From the NCBI RefSeq assembly GCF_004786095.1, contig NZ_RHPJ01000005.1:62001-126000 (forward strand): DNA of 64,000 nt. Reading direction: 5' to 3'. The notes beneath the pieces were generated by a model that searched no databases, was not told where the DNA came from, and worked only from the letters and a program-made list of their open reading frames with translations. The DNA comes from Serinibacter arcticus (GTDB taxonomy: Bacteria; Actinomycetota; Actinomycetes; Actinomycetales; Beutenbergiaceae). Position numbers and translations under genes: made by a program. Below are positions 7,966 to 16,579 of this stretch, piece after piece; positions within the stretch are counted from its first letter, which is position 1; each line of letters begins with the position of its first letter.

Positions 7966-9093
7966 TCACGACCTGCCGGGACCGGCGAGGTCGGCGCCGT
8001 GGTCGACGGAAAGCACCTCGCGGTCGCCCGAAACCACCTCGCGAGTGCCCGAAAGTGCCTCGCGAGTGCGACGGCGGCGGGCGGTGGCGAGCGCGGCCAC
8101 CAGCGGGACGGCGACCGTGCCCATCACGAGGCCGCCCGCGACCGCGACCGACGGGCGGGCCCAGAACGTCAGGTTGCCGAGGATGCACGAGGCGAACGTC
8201 CACAGGTAGACGGCGTACGGCACGGCGTCGGCGCGCTGCCGCGACGGATCGCCGAGGTCGCGCGCGTCCCAGAGGCGTCGGGCGCGGCCGTGCCACAGGT
8301 CGAGCAGCGCGGCGATGACCGCCGAGGTCAGGAACCAGCCCGCGTAGTTGGTCAGCGGGATGCCGGGCGTGCCGGGGAGCGACGGCTCCGGGTTGGCCCA
8401 GCCCCAGTTCCCGGCGTCGACCATCTGCGGGTCGAGGAAGACGTCCCAGGCCGTGAGCGCCAGCGCGGCCAGCGCGATCCGGCCCACGCGGCGCAGCCCG
8501 CCGCCCTCGCCCACGAGGCGCGTGGCGACGACGAAGGCCGGGTAGGCGAGCGTCAGCCAGGCCAGCAGCACCAGCAGCGAGACCCCCGCCAGCTCCGGTC
8601 CGAGCGACCCCGTGTAGGCGTACTCGCCGAACGGGAAGCCGGTGGCGATGCCCACCGCCTCGGCCACCCACGTGAGCACCGCGACGATGCCGACCATCCC
8701 CACACCGAACCGCCAGCCGCCGACGGACGTGGCGTGCAGCGCGGCGGTCGCCGCCATGAGCACGACGCTGGCCACGGTCAGCGGGATCGTCCCGCCGTTG
8801 AGCGCGAACGTCATCTGCACCCCGACGGCGCCCGCGAACGTCACCCAGGCGGCGCGGCCGGCGAGGGCGCGCAGCGGGTAGCGGCGGTCGCTGCCCGTCG
8901 GGTTCGAGCCGGCCGAGCCGTCACCCGACGTGTCGTCCACGGCGTCGGCCTCGACCGGCGACGGCGCCGCGGCGAGCACGCCCTCCCGGTCCCGGCGGCG
9001 CCGGGAGAGACGGGACAGCCCGCGGTAGGCGAGGTAGCCGAGCGCCACCGTGCCTGCCACGACGGAGACGACCTGCGTCGTCCCCGAGCTCAT
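7966..9093 (-). CDS. cruF: CruF-like carotenoid 1,2-hydratase (DUF422 family membrane protein)
   Basis: A 375-residue integral membrane protein with about seven to eight hydrophobic segments. It carries the DUF422/CruF hallmarks: a WVAEAVGIATGFPFGEYAYT block, LGPELAGVSLLVLLAW, ALTAWDVFLDPQMV and NYAGWFLTS. CruF enzymes add water across the C-1,2 double bond of an acyclic carotene end. The ATG at 9093 overlaps the crtI stop as ATGA. The N-terminus has an extra membrane segment that closely resembles the one in the glycosyltransferase two genes downstream. The C-terminal tail holds three 7-residue repeats (EALSGTR, EVVSGDR, EVLSVDH). The family match is strong. The gene name rests on context as well. 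Confidence 0.82.
   Translation of the reverse strand: MSSGTTQVVSVVAGTVALGYLAYRGLSRLSRRRRDREGVLAAAPSPVEADAVDDTSGDGSAGSNPTGSDRRYPLRALAGRAAWVTFAGAVGVQMTFALNGGTIPLTVASVVLMAATAALHATSVGGWRFGVGMVGIVAVLTWVAEAVGIATGFPFGEYAYTGSLGPELAGVSLLVLLAWLTLAYPAFVVATRLVGEGGGLRRVGRIALAALALTAWDVFLDPQMVDAGNWGWANPEPSLPGTPGIPLTNYAGWFLTSAVIAALLDLWHGRARRLWDARDLGDPSRQRADAVPYAVYLWTFASCILGNLTFWARPSVAVAGGLVMGTVAVPLVAALATARRRRTREALSGTREVVSGDREVLSVDHGADLAGPGRS
8007..8069. repeat. Three tandem 21-bp units in the cruF-like 3' end
   Basis: Units at 8007-8027, 8028-8048 and 8049-8069 share the pattern C[CG]GAAA..NCCTCGCG.. and differ at only a few positions. Being a multiple of three, they preserve the frame and encode heptads E-[AV]-[LV]-S-x-x-[RH] in the cytoplasmic tail of the hydratase. 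Such a repeat could gain or lose copies without breaking the gene. Confidence 0.75.
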
Positions 9094-10739
9094 CGAGCGG
9101 CCCCGGGCGCCTCGTCCATCGGAATCGGTCCGGGCGAGGAGTCGCCGCGCATCGACTTCAGCACGAGCTCGGCCGAGATCAGGCACATGGGCACGCCGAC
9201 CCCGGGCACCGTCGTGGCACCCGCGTAGTACAGGCCGTCGACCTTGCGCGAGGCGGGGCCGCGGCGGAACATCGCCGACTGCCGCAGCACGTGCGAGGGG
9301 CCGAGCATGCCGTCGCGCCAGGAGTGGTAGTCCGTCCCGAAGTCGGCGGGACCGAGCGTGTGGCGCACCGTGATGCGCTCGGCCAGGTCGGGCACGTCCG
9401 CCCAGCGCGCGACCTGCTCGATCGCGAGGTCGGCGAGGCGTTCGACGGCGGGGTCCACGTCGCGCTCACGGGCGTCACCCGGGTACCCGGTCCCGTGCCC
9501 CAGGCCGATCTCGCCCGAGACGGGCACGAGCAGGAAGAGGTTCTCGCTCCCGGCGGGGGCGACGCCGTCGTCGGACGCGGACGGCCGGCACACGTACAGG
9601 GAGGTGGTCTCCGGCGTCGGGCTGCCGAGGAAGACCGCGTCGAGCCCGACCTCCCAGTCGCGCGTGAGCAGCAGGGTGTGGTGCGGCAGCGTGGGCAGCT
9701 CGCCCTCGACGCCCAGCATGACCAGCACGCTGGAGGGGCCGGGGACCGTGCGGTCCCAGGCGCGCTCGGGCCAGGTCTGCAGGTCCGGCGCGAGGAGCTG
9801 GGTCTCGGTGTGGTGCATGTCCGCGGCGGACACGACGACGTCGGCCCGCGTGCGGTGCTCGACACCCTCGCCGTCGGTCCACACCACCCCGCGCACCTCG
9901 CCCCGCGAGCCGACCGGGAGGGCCGGGCCGCGCCGTCGGGCCGCGAGGATCTCGGTGACCTCGGCGTCCAGCGTGATGCGGACGCCCTCGGCGAGCGCGC
10001 GCTCGTGCAGCGCGTGCACGAACGCGGTGAAGCCACCCTTCGGGTAGCGCACGCCCTCGACGAGGTCGATGTGGCTCATGAGGTGGTAGATCGCGGGCGC
10101 CCTGCGCGGGTCGACGCCGAGGAAGATCGCGTTGTACTGCAGCACCTGGCGCAGCAGCGGGTGCTCGAACCGGGCGTTCGACCAGCGCGCGAGCGACGTC
10201 GAGAGCCAGCGCACGAGGTCGCGGGTCGCGCCGCGCAGGCGTGCGCTGCTGATGTCGGGGACGGCCGTGAACGGGTTGTAGAGGAACTCCGCCAGCGAGA
10301 TCGTCAGGGCCGACCGGGCCGAGGCGAGGTAGCGGCGCATCTCCTCGCCGGCGCCGGGCTCGAGGCTCTCGGCCATGGCGCTGACGGCGTCCTCGCCGCG
10401 CGGGACGTCGAGGCGGTCGACGGTCGGGGCACCACCACCAGCAGCCGCCGGTGCCGCTCCGCTGTCCCCCGCCAGGATCGTGTAGCCCTCGAGCACCTGG
10501 AGGTCGACCATCTCCTCGATGCTCGTGCCGAGCATCTCGGCGTAGTGCTCGAACACCTCGGCCATCAGGTACCACGAGGGTCCGGTGTCGAAGCGGAAGC
10601 CGGCGTCGTCGATCCACCCGGCCCGTCCACCGACGCGTGAGCCCCGCTCGAGGATCTCCACCTCGTGTCCGTCGCGCGCGAGCAGGGCGGCCGTGGCCAG
10701 CCCCGCGATTCCTGCACCGATCACGACGACGCGCGCCAC
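9090..10739 (-). CDS. crtI: Phytoene desaturase
   Basis: A 549-residue FAD-dependent desaturase converting phytoene to lycopene (or a less desaturated carotene). The N-terminal motif GAGIAGLATAALLARDG is followed by FRFDTGPSWYLMAEVFE. The mid-region YPKGGFTAFVHAL and the C-terminal bacterial-type phytoene dehydrogenase signature YYAGATTVPGVGVPMC are clear. The GTG at 10739 is the start: AAGGAGG lies 4 bases upstream, inside the last codons of crtB, which it overlaps by 19 bp. Its stop overlaps the next start as ATGA. Length is slightly above the usual 490-540 because of an Ala/Gly-rich insert (GAAPAAAGGGAP) near residue 107. Confidence 0.92.
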   Translation of the reverse strand: MARVVVIGAGIAGLATAALLARDGHEVEILERGSRVGGRAGWIDDAGFRFDTGPSWYLMAEVFEHYAEMLGTSIEEMVDLQVLEGYTILAGDSGAAPAAAGGGAPTVDRLDVPRGEDAVSAMAESLEPGAGEEMRRYLASARSALTISLAEFLYNPFTAVPDISSARLRGATRDLVRWLSTSLARWSNARFEHPLLRQVLQYNAIFLGVDPRRAPAIYHLMSHIDLVEGVRYPKGGFTAFVHALHERALAEGVRITLDAEVTEILAARRRGPALPVGSRGEVRGVVWTDGEGVEHRTRADVVVSAADMHHTETQLLAPDLQTWPERAWDRTVPGPSSVLVMLGVEGELPTLPHHTLLLTRDWEVGLDAVFLGSPTPETTSLYVCRPSASDDGVAPAGSENLFLLVPVSGEIGLGHGTGYPGDARERDVDPAVERLADLAIEQVARWADVPDLAERITVRHTLGPADFGTDYHSWRDGMLGPSHVLRQSAMFRRGPASRKVDGLYYAGATTVPGVGVPMCLISAELVLKSMRGDSSPGPIPMDEAPGAAR

Positions 10740-11674
10740 GGAGCCTCCTTCAGGACGACGGCGGCCACGAGGCGCGCCTTGACGGGGGCGGGGACGGAGA
10801 TCCGTCGCCGCGCAAGCTGGTCGGCCGGGGTGGCCGCGATGCGCCGGTTGAGCTCCTCGAACAGCGCGCACGCGGCGGCGACGCCGGCGCGGCAGTCGCG
10901 CGGCAGGAGCGCGATGCCGCGCTTGGCGATGCGCACGTCGGTGTCGACGCGGTCCACCCAGAGGCGCTTGGTGGCCTCGTCCACAACGGTGGCCGGCGTC
11001 GCCGTCGCGGACGATGCCGACGCCTCGCGACCTGCCGTCTCGCCGGGGAGGTAGCCGCGGCCGCGCGCGGCGTCGTCGGCCAGGTCGCGCAGGAAGTTGA
11101 CGTTCTGGAACGCCGCCCCGAGAGCGCGAGCGCTGGCGGTCATCACCTCGAGCTCGTCGGCGTGCGGCGTCCGTCCCGCGAGGAAGACCTGCAGGCACAT
11201 CAGACCGACGACCTCGGCGGAGCCGTAGACGTAGGCCTCCTGCTCGGCCGGGTCGAGGTCGCGCGGGTCGAGGTCCATCTCCATGGAGGCGAAGAACGGT
11301 CGCGTCTGCGTGGCGTCGATCCCGCTCGCGCGAGCGGCGACCGCGAAGGCGTGCACCACGAGGTTGGTGCTGAACCCCGAGGCGACCGCGCCGTCGACCT
11401 CGGCCTCGAGCGCGCGCAGCGCGGTGAGCTGCTCCTCGAGCGTGAGCCCCGCGGCGGAGCCGACGCCGTCGACCACCTCGTCCGCGACGCGCACCAGCGC
11501 GTAGACCGAGGCGATGCTCGTGCGGCAGCGTGGCGCGAGCAGGCGCGTGGCGACGCCGAACGACGTCGAGTACGAGGCGATGACGCGGGCGGCGGACTGC
11601 TGCGCGACCCGGGTGTAGCGGGCCAGGGCGGCAGCGTTGACCTCGGCCTCGGCAGGTGACGCGGCCGCGGTCAC
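10721..11674 (-). CDS. crtB: Phytoene synthase
   Basis: A 317-residue squalene/phytoene synthase that condenses two geranylgeranyl diphosphates to phytoene. Both Asp-rich sites are present: VRVADEVVDG (first, DExxD form) and NFLRDLADDAARGRGYLP (second). The block YCxxSA is represented by YVYGSAEVVGLMCLQVF. The GTG at 11674 overlaps the crtE stop as GTGA, so translation is coupled. Length is typical (about 300). Confidence 0.93.
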   Translation of the reverse strand: MTAAASPAEAEVNAAALARYTRVAQQSAARVIASYSTSFGVATRLLAPRCRTSIASVYALVRVADEVVDGVGSAAGLTLEEQLTALRALEAEVDGAVASGFSTNLVVHAFAVAARASGIDATQTRPFFASMEMDLDPRDLDPAEQEAYVYGSAEVVGLMCLQVFLAGRTPHADELEVMTASARALGAAFQNVNFLRDLADDAARGRGYLPGETAGREASASSATATPATVVDEATKRLWVDRVDTDVRIAKRGIALLPRDCRAGVAAACALFEELNRRIAATPADQLARRRISVPAPVKARLVAAVVLKEAPWRASS

Positions 11675-12753
11675 GACCGACGTTCCGTGAGGGCGAGCAC
11701 GAGGGCGTGCAGCACCTGCGCGAGCGGACCGGACTCTCCCGCGAGCCGGAGGGCGCGCTCGAGCGCGTCGGAGAGGTCCTGCTCGACGGCCCTGCGCGCC
11801 CCGCTCGCCTCGAGGAGCGCGAGCACGTGCGCGCCGTCGTCGGCCGTGAGGTCGGCGCTGCCGAGGTAGGTGGAGATCTCGGCCCACTGCGGGCTGTCGC
11901 TCGCGTGCGCCATGACGGCCGTGTACTTGCCCTCGCGGATGTCGCTGACAGGGTCCTTGCCCACGAGCTCGGGGTCGCCGAACAGGCCCAGCAGGTCGTC
12001 CTGCAGCTGGAACGCGAGGCCGAGCGCGGCGGCGAAGTCCTCCAGCCCGTCGGGGACGTCGGCCTCGATCACGATGAGCGCCCAGAGCAGCGGCAGGCGC
12101 ACGGTGTACGCCCCGGTCTTGGACTGGGACATCGCCAGCACGTCGTCCAGGCTGGGACGCAGCGACTGGCGCGAGAAGCCGACGTCGGCCAGCTCGCCCG
12201 CGATCGAGTGCTGCAGCGTCTCCTGGAGCAGGTCGAGCAGGCGGAGCCGGACGGCCTGGGAGGTGTGCAGCCGCGCGAGGCACTGGTGAGCCTGGGAGAG
12301 CACGAGGTCACCGGCGAGGATGCCCGCGGCCTCCCCGACGGCGCGGCGCTCGGCCTCGGTCGCGTCGGGGGCGGTGAGCTCCTCGCCGATGCGGGCGATG
12401 AGGTTGGGGCGGCCGCGGCGCACGACGTCGTGGTCGATGACGTCGTCGTGCAGCAGGAAGGCGTGGTGCAGCATCTCGACGGCGACGGCCAGCTCCAGCA
12501 CGGCCTCGTGCTGGTCCTCCCGCGTGCCGACGGCGTTCGCGACGGCGAGCAGGATGGCGGGCCGCACGAGCTTGCCCTCGCTGAGGTTCTCCGCGATGAC
12601 GTCCCAGATCTGCGCCAGGTCGGGGCTGTAGGCGGCCGCGCGACGGCGCTGCTCCAGCGGGATCGCGGCGAGTCGACGGCGGACCTCGGCGACGCCGTCG
12701 ACGTCCACGAAATCCGCGATGCGTGGTGACGCCACGCGTAGTGCTTCCGGCAT
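11671..12753 (-). CDS. crtE: Polyprenyl (geranylgeranyl) diphosphate synthase
   Basis: A 360-residue trans-isoprenyl diphosphate synthase that makes the C20 precursor for the operon. The first Asp-rich motif is HDDVIDHDVVRRGRP, with the chain-length region LHHAFLLHDD before it. The second is QLQDDLLGLFGDP, with KTGAY and GKYT motifs in their usual positions. The ATG at 12753 is preceded by GGGAGGG with 5 bases spacing. This is the first gene of the operon, and its promoter carries a palindrome over the -10 box. C20 specificity is inferred from the adjacent crtB. Confidence 0.92.
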   Translation of the reverse strand: MPEALRVASPRIADFVDVDGVAEVRRRLAAIPLEQRRRAAAYSPDLAQIWDVIAENLSEGKLVRPAILLAVANAVGTREDQHEAVLELAVAVEMLHHAFLLHDDVIDHDVVRRGRPNLIARIGEELTAPDATEAERRAVGEAAGILAGDLVLSQAHQCLARLHTSQAVRLRLLDLLQETLQHSIAGELADVGFSRQSLRPSLDDVLAMSQSKTGAYTVRLPLLWALIVIEADVPDGLEDFAAALGLAFQLQDDLLGLFGDPELVGKDPVSDIREGKYTAVMAHASDSPQWAEISTYLGSADLTADDGAHVLALLEASGARRAVEQDLSDALERALRLAGESGPLAQVLHALVLALTERRS

Positions 12754-12765
12754 GCAGCCCTCCCG

Positions 12766-12804
12766 ATTGCTAACGAACTTAGCAATTGCCCGACCACCTG
12801 TCAG
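12766..12804 (-). promoter_or_regulatory. Carotenoid operon promoter with operator palindrome over the -10 box
   Basis: On the minus strand a -35 CTGACA (12804-12799) and a -10 TAAGTT (12781-12776) are separated by exactly 17 bp. The perfect inverted repeat ATTGCTAA (12766-12773), 5-bp spacer, TTAGCAAT (12779-12786) covers the -10 and ends 13 bases before the crtE start. A repressor bound here would block RNA polymerase. MarR-family regulators control crt operons in other actinobacteria, but no such gene adjoins this operon. The nearest MarR gene is at 21709-22251. Confidence 0.68.
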
Positions 12805-12901
12805 CATCGTTGCGTTGCTCGCCCCCTCGATCATGCGTCATTTCCGGCGCGGATGCCTCACCCGGGGGTGGGGCGGGCCGGATCGGGGCTGGGGCCGGGT
12901 C

Positions 12902-12961
12902 GGTGGCTGTCGCGTCAGGTCCGAATCCGGCGGCGCGCCCGGCTCTGACGTGACACCCACC
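12902..12961 (-). terminator. Stem-loop after the GH51 gene
   Basis: GGTGGCTGTCGCGTCAG (12902-12918) pairs with CTGACGTGACACCCACC (12945-12961) at 15 of 17 positions. It begins 6 bases past the GH51 stop on the minus strand. It probably separates the arabinofuranosidase transcript from the crt promoter downstream. There is no T-run. A G-rich tract on the plus strand (about 12864-12900) follows. Confidence 0.5.
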
Positions 12962-12967
12962 GGCGGG

Positions 12968-14494
12968 TCAGCCCCGCGCGAGCCGGATGACGTTCCACGA
13001 GATCGGCGGCAGCGTCATCGTCACCCTGGAGCCACGACCGCCGCCCTCGGCGGCCACCGCGGCCGAGCCGTTCGGCCGCGGCAGCACGGTGGCGTCGTCG
13101 TCCGCCGTCGCGGACCACGTGTGGTCCTCGTGGGCGTAGCTCGTCGCCTCGAGCAGGTGCAGCCCCTCGATGTGGACGTCGACCGCGAGCTCCGTCGACT
13201 CCTCGATCCCCCGGTTCACCGCGAAGATCACCAGCTCGCCCGCCTCCTCGTCCCACGTCGCGACCGAGTCGACCAGGCCGGCCGTGCCGTACCGCGCGCT
13301 CTCGTACGTCGGCGCCTCGAGGGCGGTGTGGAGGACGACGCCGCGGGCGAGGTTCGCCGTCTGCGCGAACGGGTGGAACGTGGTCTGCTTCCAGATTCGG
13401 CCGCCCGGCTCGGTCATGATCGGCGCGATGACGTTGACGAGCTGGGCCTGCGACGCCGCGTGCACGCGGTCCGTGTGGCGCAGCAGCGAGATCAGCAGCC
13501 CGCCGACCACCACGGCGTCGGCCACGGTGTACCGGTCCTCCAGCAGCACGGGCGCGACCGGCCAGTCCTCGCCCGACGGCGGTCGCGACTCCGCGCGGTC
13601 CTGGTACCAGACGTTCCACTCGTCGAAGGAGATGTTGATCCGCTTGTCGTGCTTGCCCGCGGCGCGGACGGCATCCGCCGTCGCCACGATCGAGTCGATG
13701 AACGAGTCCATGCGGACGCCGGCGGCGAGGAAGGAGGCGAGGTCGCCGTCGTGCTCCGCGAAGTAGATGTGCGCCGAGACGTGGTCCACGAGGTCGTACG
13801 TGTGCGTGAGGACCTCGTGCTCCCACGCGCCGAAGGTCGGCATGTCGGACGCCGACGAGCCGCACGCCACCAGCTCGAGGTCCGGCTGCAGCTGCCGCAT
13901 CGCGCGTGCCGTCTCGGCCGCCAGCCGGCCGTACTCGGCGGCGGTCTTGTGCCCCGTCTGCCACGGGCCGTCCATCTCGTTGCCGAGGCACCACAGCGAG
14001 ATCGCGTGCGGCTCCTCCGACCCGTTCGCCCGACGCCGGTCGGACAGCTCCGTCCCGCCGCGGACGTTCGAGTACTCGAGCAGGTCGAGCGCCTCGGCGA
14101 CGCCGCGGGTGCCGAGGTTGACGGCCATCATGGGTTCGACGCCGGCCTTGCGGGCCCAGCGCACGAACTCGTCGACACCGACCGTGTTGGGGTCGGTGGA
14201 GTGCCAGGCCAGGTCGAGCCGCGCGGGACGTTCCTGGAGCGGACCGACGCCGTCCTCCCAGCGGTAGCCCGAGACGAAGTTGCCGCCGGGGTAGCGCACG
14301 GTCGTGACGCCGAGCTCGCGGACGAGCTCGACGACGTCCTCGCGGAACCCGTCGACGTCGGCGCTCGGGTGCGCGGGATCGTGGATGCCGGTGTAGACGC
14401 ACCGGCCGAGGTGCTCGACGAACGAGCCGAAGGTGCGGGGCCGGACGGGTCCGACGCGGAAGGCGGGATCGACGACCATGCGTGCTGTGGGCAT
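12968..14494 (-). CDS. GH51 alpha-L-arabinofuranosidase
   Basis: A 508-residue intracellular glycoside hydrolase of family 51, releasing terminal L-arabinose from arabino-oligosaccharides or arabinoxylan fragments. The N-terminus FGSFVEHLGRCVYTGI and the strand VRYPGGNFVSGYRWEDGVG are diagnostic. The acid/base Glu is in WCLGNEMDGPWQ and the nucleophile Glu in ISFDEWNVWY. No signal peptide is present, and the length is normal (about 500). No good ribosome site precedes the ATG at 14494 or the alternative ATG at 14479. A LacI-type palindrome ends 9 bases upstream of the start. It is transcribed as a single gene, separate from the GH1 gene behind it. Confidence 0.92.
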   Translation of the reverse strand: MPTARMVVDPAFRVGPVRPRTFGSFVEHLGRCVYTGIHDPAHPSADVDGFREDVVELVRELGVTTVRYPGGNFVSGYRWEDGVGPLQERPARLDLAWHSTDPNTVGVDEFVRWARKAGVEPMMAVNLGTRGVAEALDLLEYSNVRGGTELSDRRRANGSEEPHAISLWCLGNEMDGPWQTGHKTAAEYGRLAAETARAMRQLQPDLELVACGSSASDMPTFGAWEHEVLTHTYDLVDHVSAHIYFAEHDGDLASFLAAGVRMDSFIDSIVATADAVRAAGKHDKRINISFDEWNVWYQDRAESRPPSGEDWPVAPVLLEDRYTVADAVVVGGLLISLLRHTDRVHAASQAQLVNVIAPIMTEPGGRIWKQTTFHPFAQTANLARGVVLHTALEAPTYESARYGTAGLVDSVATWDEEAGELVIFAVNRGIEESTELAVDVHIEGLHLLEATSYAHEDHTWSATADDDATVLPRPNGSAAVAAEGGGRGSRVTMTLPPISWNVIRLARG

Positions 14495-14502
14495 GGCTGC
14501 GA

Positions 14503-14516
14503 GTTTAACGCTAAAC
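14503..14516. promoter_or_regulatory. LacI-type operator before the GH51 gene
   Basis: GTTTAACGCTAAAC is a 14-bp near-palindrome (one mismatched pair) with the central CG typical of LacI-family operators. It sits directly before the GH51 start. Its sequence differs from the TCGAANCGNTTCGA sites elsewhere in this window, so a different regulator, not encoded here, probably binds it. Confidence 0.55.
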
Positions 14517-14553
14517 CGACGGAGGCCCCAACGGATCCGTCACAGCGGCGGCG

Positions 14554-16020
14554 TCAGTCGACGTCGTCCACAGCGGGCAGCTCGCGCCGGGCGAGGAGCC
14601 GCTGGTACCAGCGCGCGGAGTCCTTCCACGTGCGCTCGAGGGTGTCGTAGTCCACGCGGATGATCCCGAACCGGCGCTCGTAGCCCCACGCCCACTCGAA
14701 GTTGTCCAGCAGCGACCACGCGAAGTACCCGCGCACGTCCGCGCCCGCCTCACGTGCGGCGGCGACGGCGGCCACGTGGTCGTGCAGGTAGCCCACCCGC
14801 CGGACGTCGCGCACCCTGCCGTCCGGCGAGACGGTGTCCTCGAACGCCGCCCCGTTCTCGGTGACCATCGTGGGGAGGTCCGGGTAGCGGCGCGAGAGGT
14901 CGAGCAGCAGCCCGGTCAGCGCGTCGGGCGCGATGTTCCACCCCATCGCCGTGTACGGGCCCGGCTCGCGCACGAACGCGACGCGGTCCGCGCCGACCCA
15001 GGGCGTGTGGGCGGACTCGCGGTGACCGGAGTTGTCCGACGTCGCGTCGCCCGCCGGCGAGTGACGCACCATCGTCGTGGAGTAGTAGTTCACCCCGAGC
15101 ACCGTGAGCGGCTGGTGGATGAGGGCCAGGTCGCCGTCGCGCACGAACGAGAAGTTGCTCACCGCCGCGGTGTCGGTGAGCAGGCGCTCGGGGTAGGCGC
15201 CCTCGAGCATCGGCCCGGTGAAGGCGCCGTTGGCGAGCGCCTCGATCTGACCGACGGCGTCCCGGTCGGCCTGGCTGGCGGGGTCCTGCGGGCGCACCAC
15301 GTGGAAGTTCAGCGTGACGGAGACGCGGGCGTCGGCGCCCAGCACGTCGCGGATCTCCGCGACGGCGAGACCGTGCGCGAGGTTGAGGTGGTGGACGGCC
15401 GCGAGCGCCGCGGCGGGCTCGGTGCGACCGGGCGCGTGCACGCCGGACGCGTAGCCGAGGTAGGCGCTGCACCACGGCTCGTTGAGCGTGGTCCAGGTGT
15501 GCACGCGCGTCCCGAGCGCCCCCGCCATCAGCCGGGCGTACCTCGCGAACGCGACGGCGGTCTCGCGGGCGGGCCAGCCGCCGGCGTCCTCCAGCTCCTG
15601 CGGGAGGTCCCAGTGGTAGAGCGTGACGACCGGCTCGACGCCGGCGGCGCTCAGCGCGTCGAGGAGGTCGACGTAGAACTGCACGCCCTCGGGGTTGAGC
15701 GGCCCGGACCCGCCGGGCTGCACGCGCGACCACGAGATCGACAGGCGGTAGGCGTCCAGGCCGAGCCGGGCGATGTGCCCGACGTCCTCGGGCCACCGGT
15801 GGTAGTGGTCGTCGGCGACGTCTCCCGTGTCACCGAACTCCGTCACGCCGGGCGTGTGGGAGTAGGTGTCCCAGATCGACGGCGTCCGGCCACCCTCGGC
15901 CGCGCCGCCCTCGATCTGGTAGGCGGCGGTGGCGGAGCCGAACGTGAAGCCGTCGAAGGTGCGGGGCGGCTGCTCGGTCTCCGGGGTGCGCGGATTCGGG
16001 ACGGGCTGGGGATCTGTCAT
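14554..16020 (-). CDS. GH1 beta-glucosidase
   Basis: A 488-residue family 1 glycoside hydrolase. N-terminal signature [15 protein letters not shown], acid/base Glu in [14 protein letters not shown], nucleophile Glu in MVTENGAAF, and aglycone/glycone-site Trp residues in [15 protein letters not shown]. It has no signal peptide and normal length. AGGAG lies 8 bases before the ATG at 16020. Further upstream (16049-16066) is a palindrome of the same type found at the GH42 operon, the second importer and the GH3 gene, so it is likely co-regulated with them although it is some 25 kb away. Probable substrates are cellobiose-like or xyloglucan backbone glucosides. Specificity within GH1 cannot be read from sequence alone. 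Confidence 0.93.
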   Translation of the reverse strand: MTDPQPVPNPRTPETEQPPRTFDGFTFGSATAAYQIEGGAAEGGRTPSIWDTYSHTPGVTEFGDTGDVADDHYHRWPEDVGHIARLGLDAYRLSISWSRVQPGGSGPLNPEGVQFYVDLLDALSAAGVEPVVTLYHWDLPQELEDAGGWPARETAVAFARYARLMAGALGTRVHTWTTLNEPWCSAYLGYASGVHAPGRTEPAAALAAVHHLNLAHGLAVAEIRDVLGADARVSVTLNFHVVRPQDPASQADRDAVGQIEALANGAFTGPMLEGAYPERLLTDTAAVSNFSFVRDGDLALIHQPLTVLGVNYYSTTMVRHSPAGDATSDNSGHRESAHTPWVGADRVAFVREPGPYTAMGWNIAPDALTGLLLDLSRRYPDLPTMVTENGAAFEDTVSPDGRVRDVRRVGYLHDHVAAVAAAREAGADVRGYFAWSLLDNFEWAWGYERRFGIIRVDYDTLERTWKDSARWYQRLLARRELPAVDDVD

Positions 16021-16048
16021 CGTGCGAACTCCTGTATCCGTCGCGGAT

Positions 16049-16066
16049 CGTCGAAGCGATTCGACG
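16049..16066. promoter_or_regulatory. LacI operator, copy 1 of the TCGAANCGNTTCGA regulon
   Basis: CGTCGAA-GCGA-TTCGACG has perfect 7-bp arms. The core TCGAAGCGATTCGA (16051-16064) matches the sites at 40894, 45947 and 46103. It lies 29 bases upstream of the GH1 start. The central CG is conserved, as in LacI-family sites. Confidence 0.68.
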
Positions 16067-16324
16067 CACTTCCGAGTCTCGCCGCCCGCGTCCGTGCCGT
16101 CAACCCGCAGGCCGGGGCGCCTCAGGCGGCGCCACAGGCGCGGTAGCCGCTCACCGTCGAGCAGCAGGTCGGAGCGGCGACCGTCGAGGTGATCGCGAGC
16201 GCCACGGTCCCCTGCCCCGCACTCCAGGACGATCGCGGCTGGCCGCTGCGACACGGCGACGACGGGCCTCGAGCACAGGGACGCTGTGGCCGGGCGGCGC
16301 CACGGCACAGACCGACGCACCCGG

Positions 16325-16579
16325 TCAGGCAGGTGCGGCGTCCCCCCGGGAACGACCGCGCGCAGCGGGCGGGGGGCCGCCCCTGTCCCATCGCGCACCG
16401 CAGAGCTGGCAGGAGAGACGGCCCGTCGCACGACCGTCGATCTCGAGGCGGACGGCCCACGGGTGCGTGCACCAGGGCCGACCGACGCGCACCCACCGGT
16501 CCTCGACGTCGTTCGGTGCATCGAGATCGGGCGGGTCGGGGCGGGTCGGGGCGGGGTCGAACTGGCTGGATCTCGGCAT
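16325..16579 (-). CDS. Small Cys/His (zinc-ribbon-like) protein, paralogue 1
   Basis: An 84-residue protein of unknown function. Its core is [17 protein letters not shown], then an acidic/Gly stretch and [13 protein letters not shown]. The residues C-x-H and C-x2-C could bind one zinc ion. The protein at 16911-17135 has the same core, so the two are paralogues. An AGAGGA ribosome site lies 6 bases before the ATG. Both ends are Pro/Arg-rich and not conserved between the pair. It lies just before a GAF-ANTAR gene on the other strand. I do not recognise a named family. Confidence 0.6.
   Translation of the reverse strand: MPRSSQFDPAPTRPDPPDLDAPNDVEDRWVRVGRPWCTHPWAVRLEIDGRATGRLSCQLCGARWDRGGPPPAARGRSRGDAAPA

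Noticed and set aside
12858-12906. G-rich tract that might form a quadruplex downstream of GH51
   Set aside because: The runs are irregular, and such tracts are expected by chance at this GC content.
16122-16496. Minus-strand frame of 124 codons upstream of GH1
   Set aside because: No ribosome site, Cys/Arg/Pro-rich random composition, and it overlaps the better-supported small Cys/His gene.
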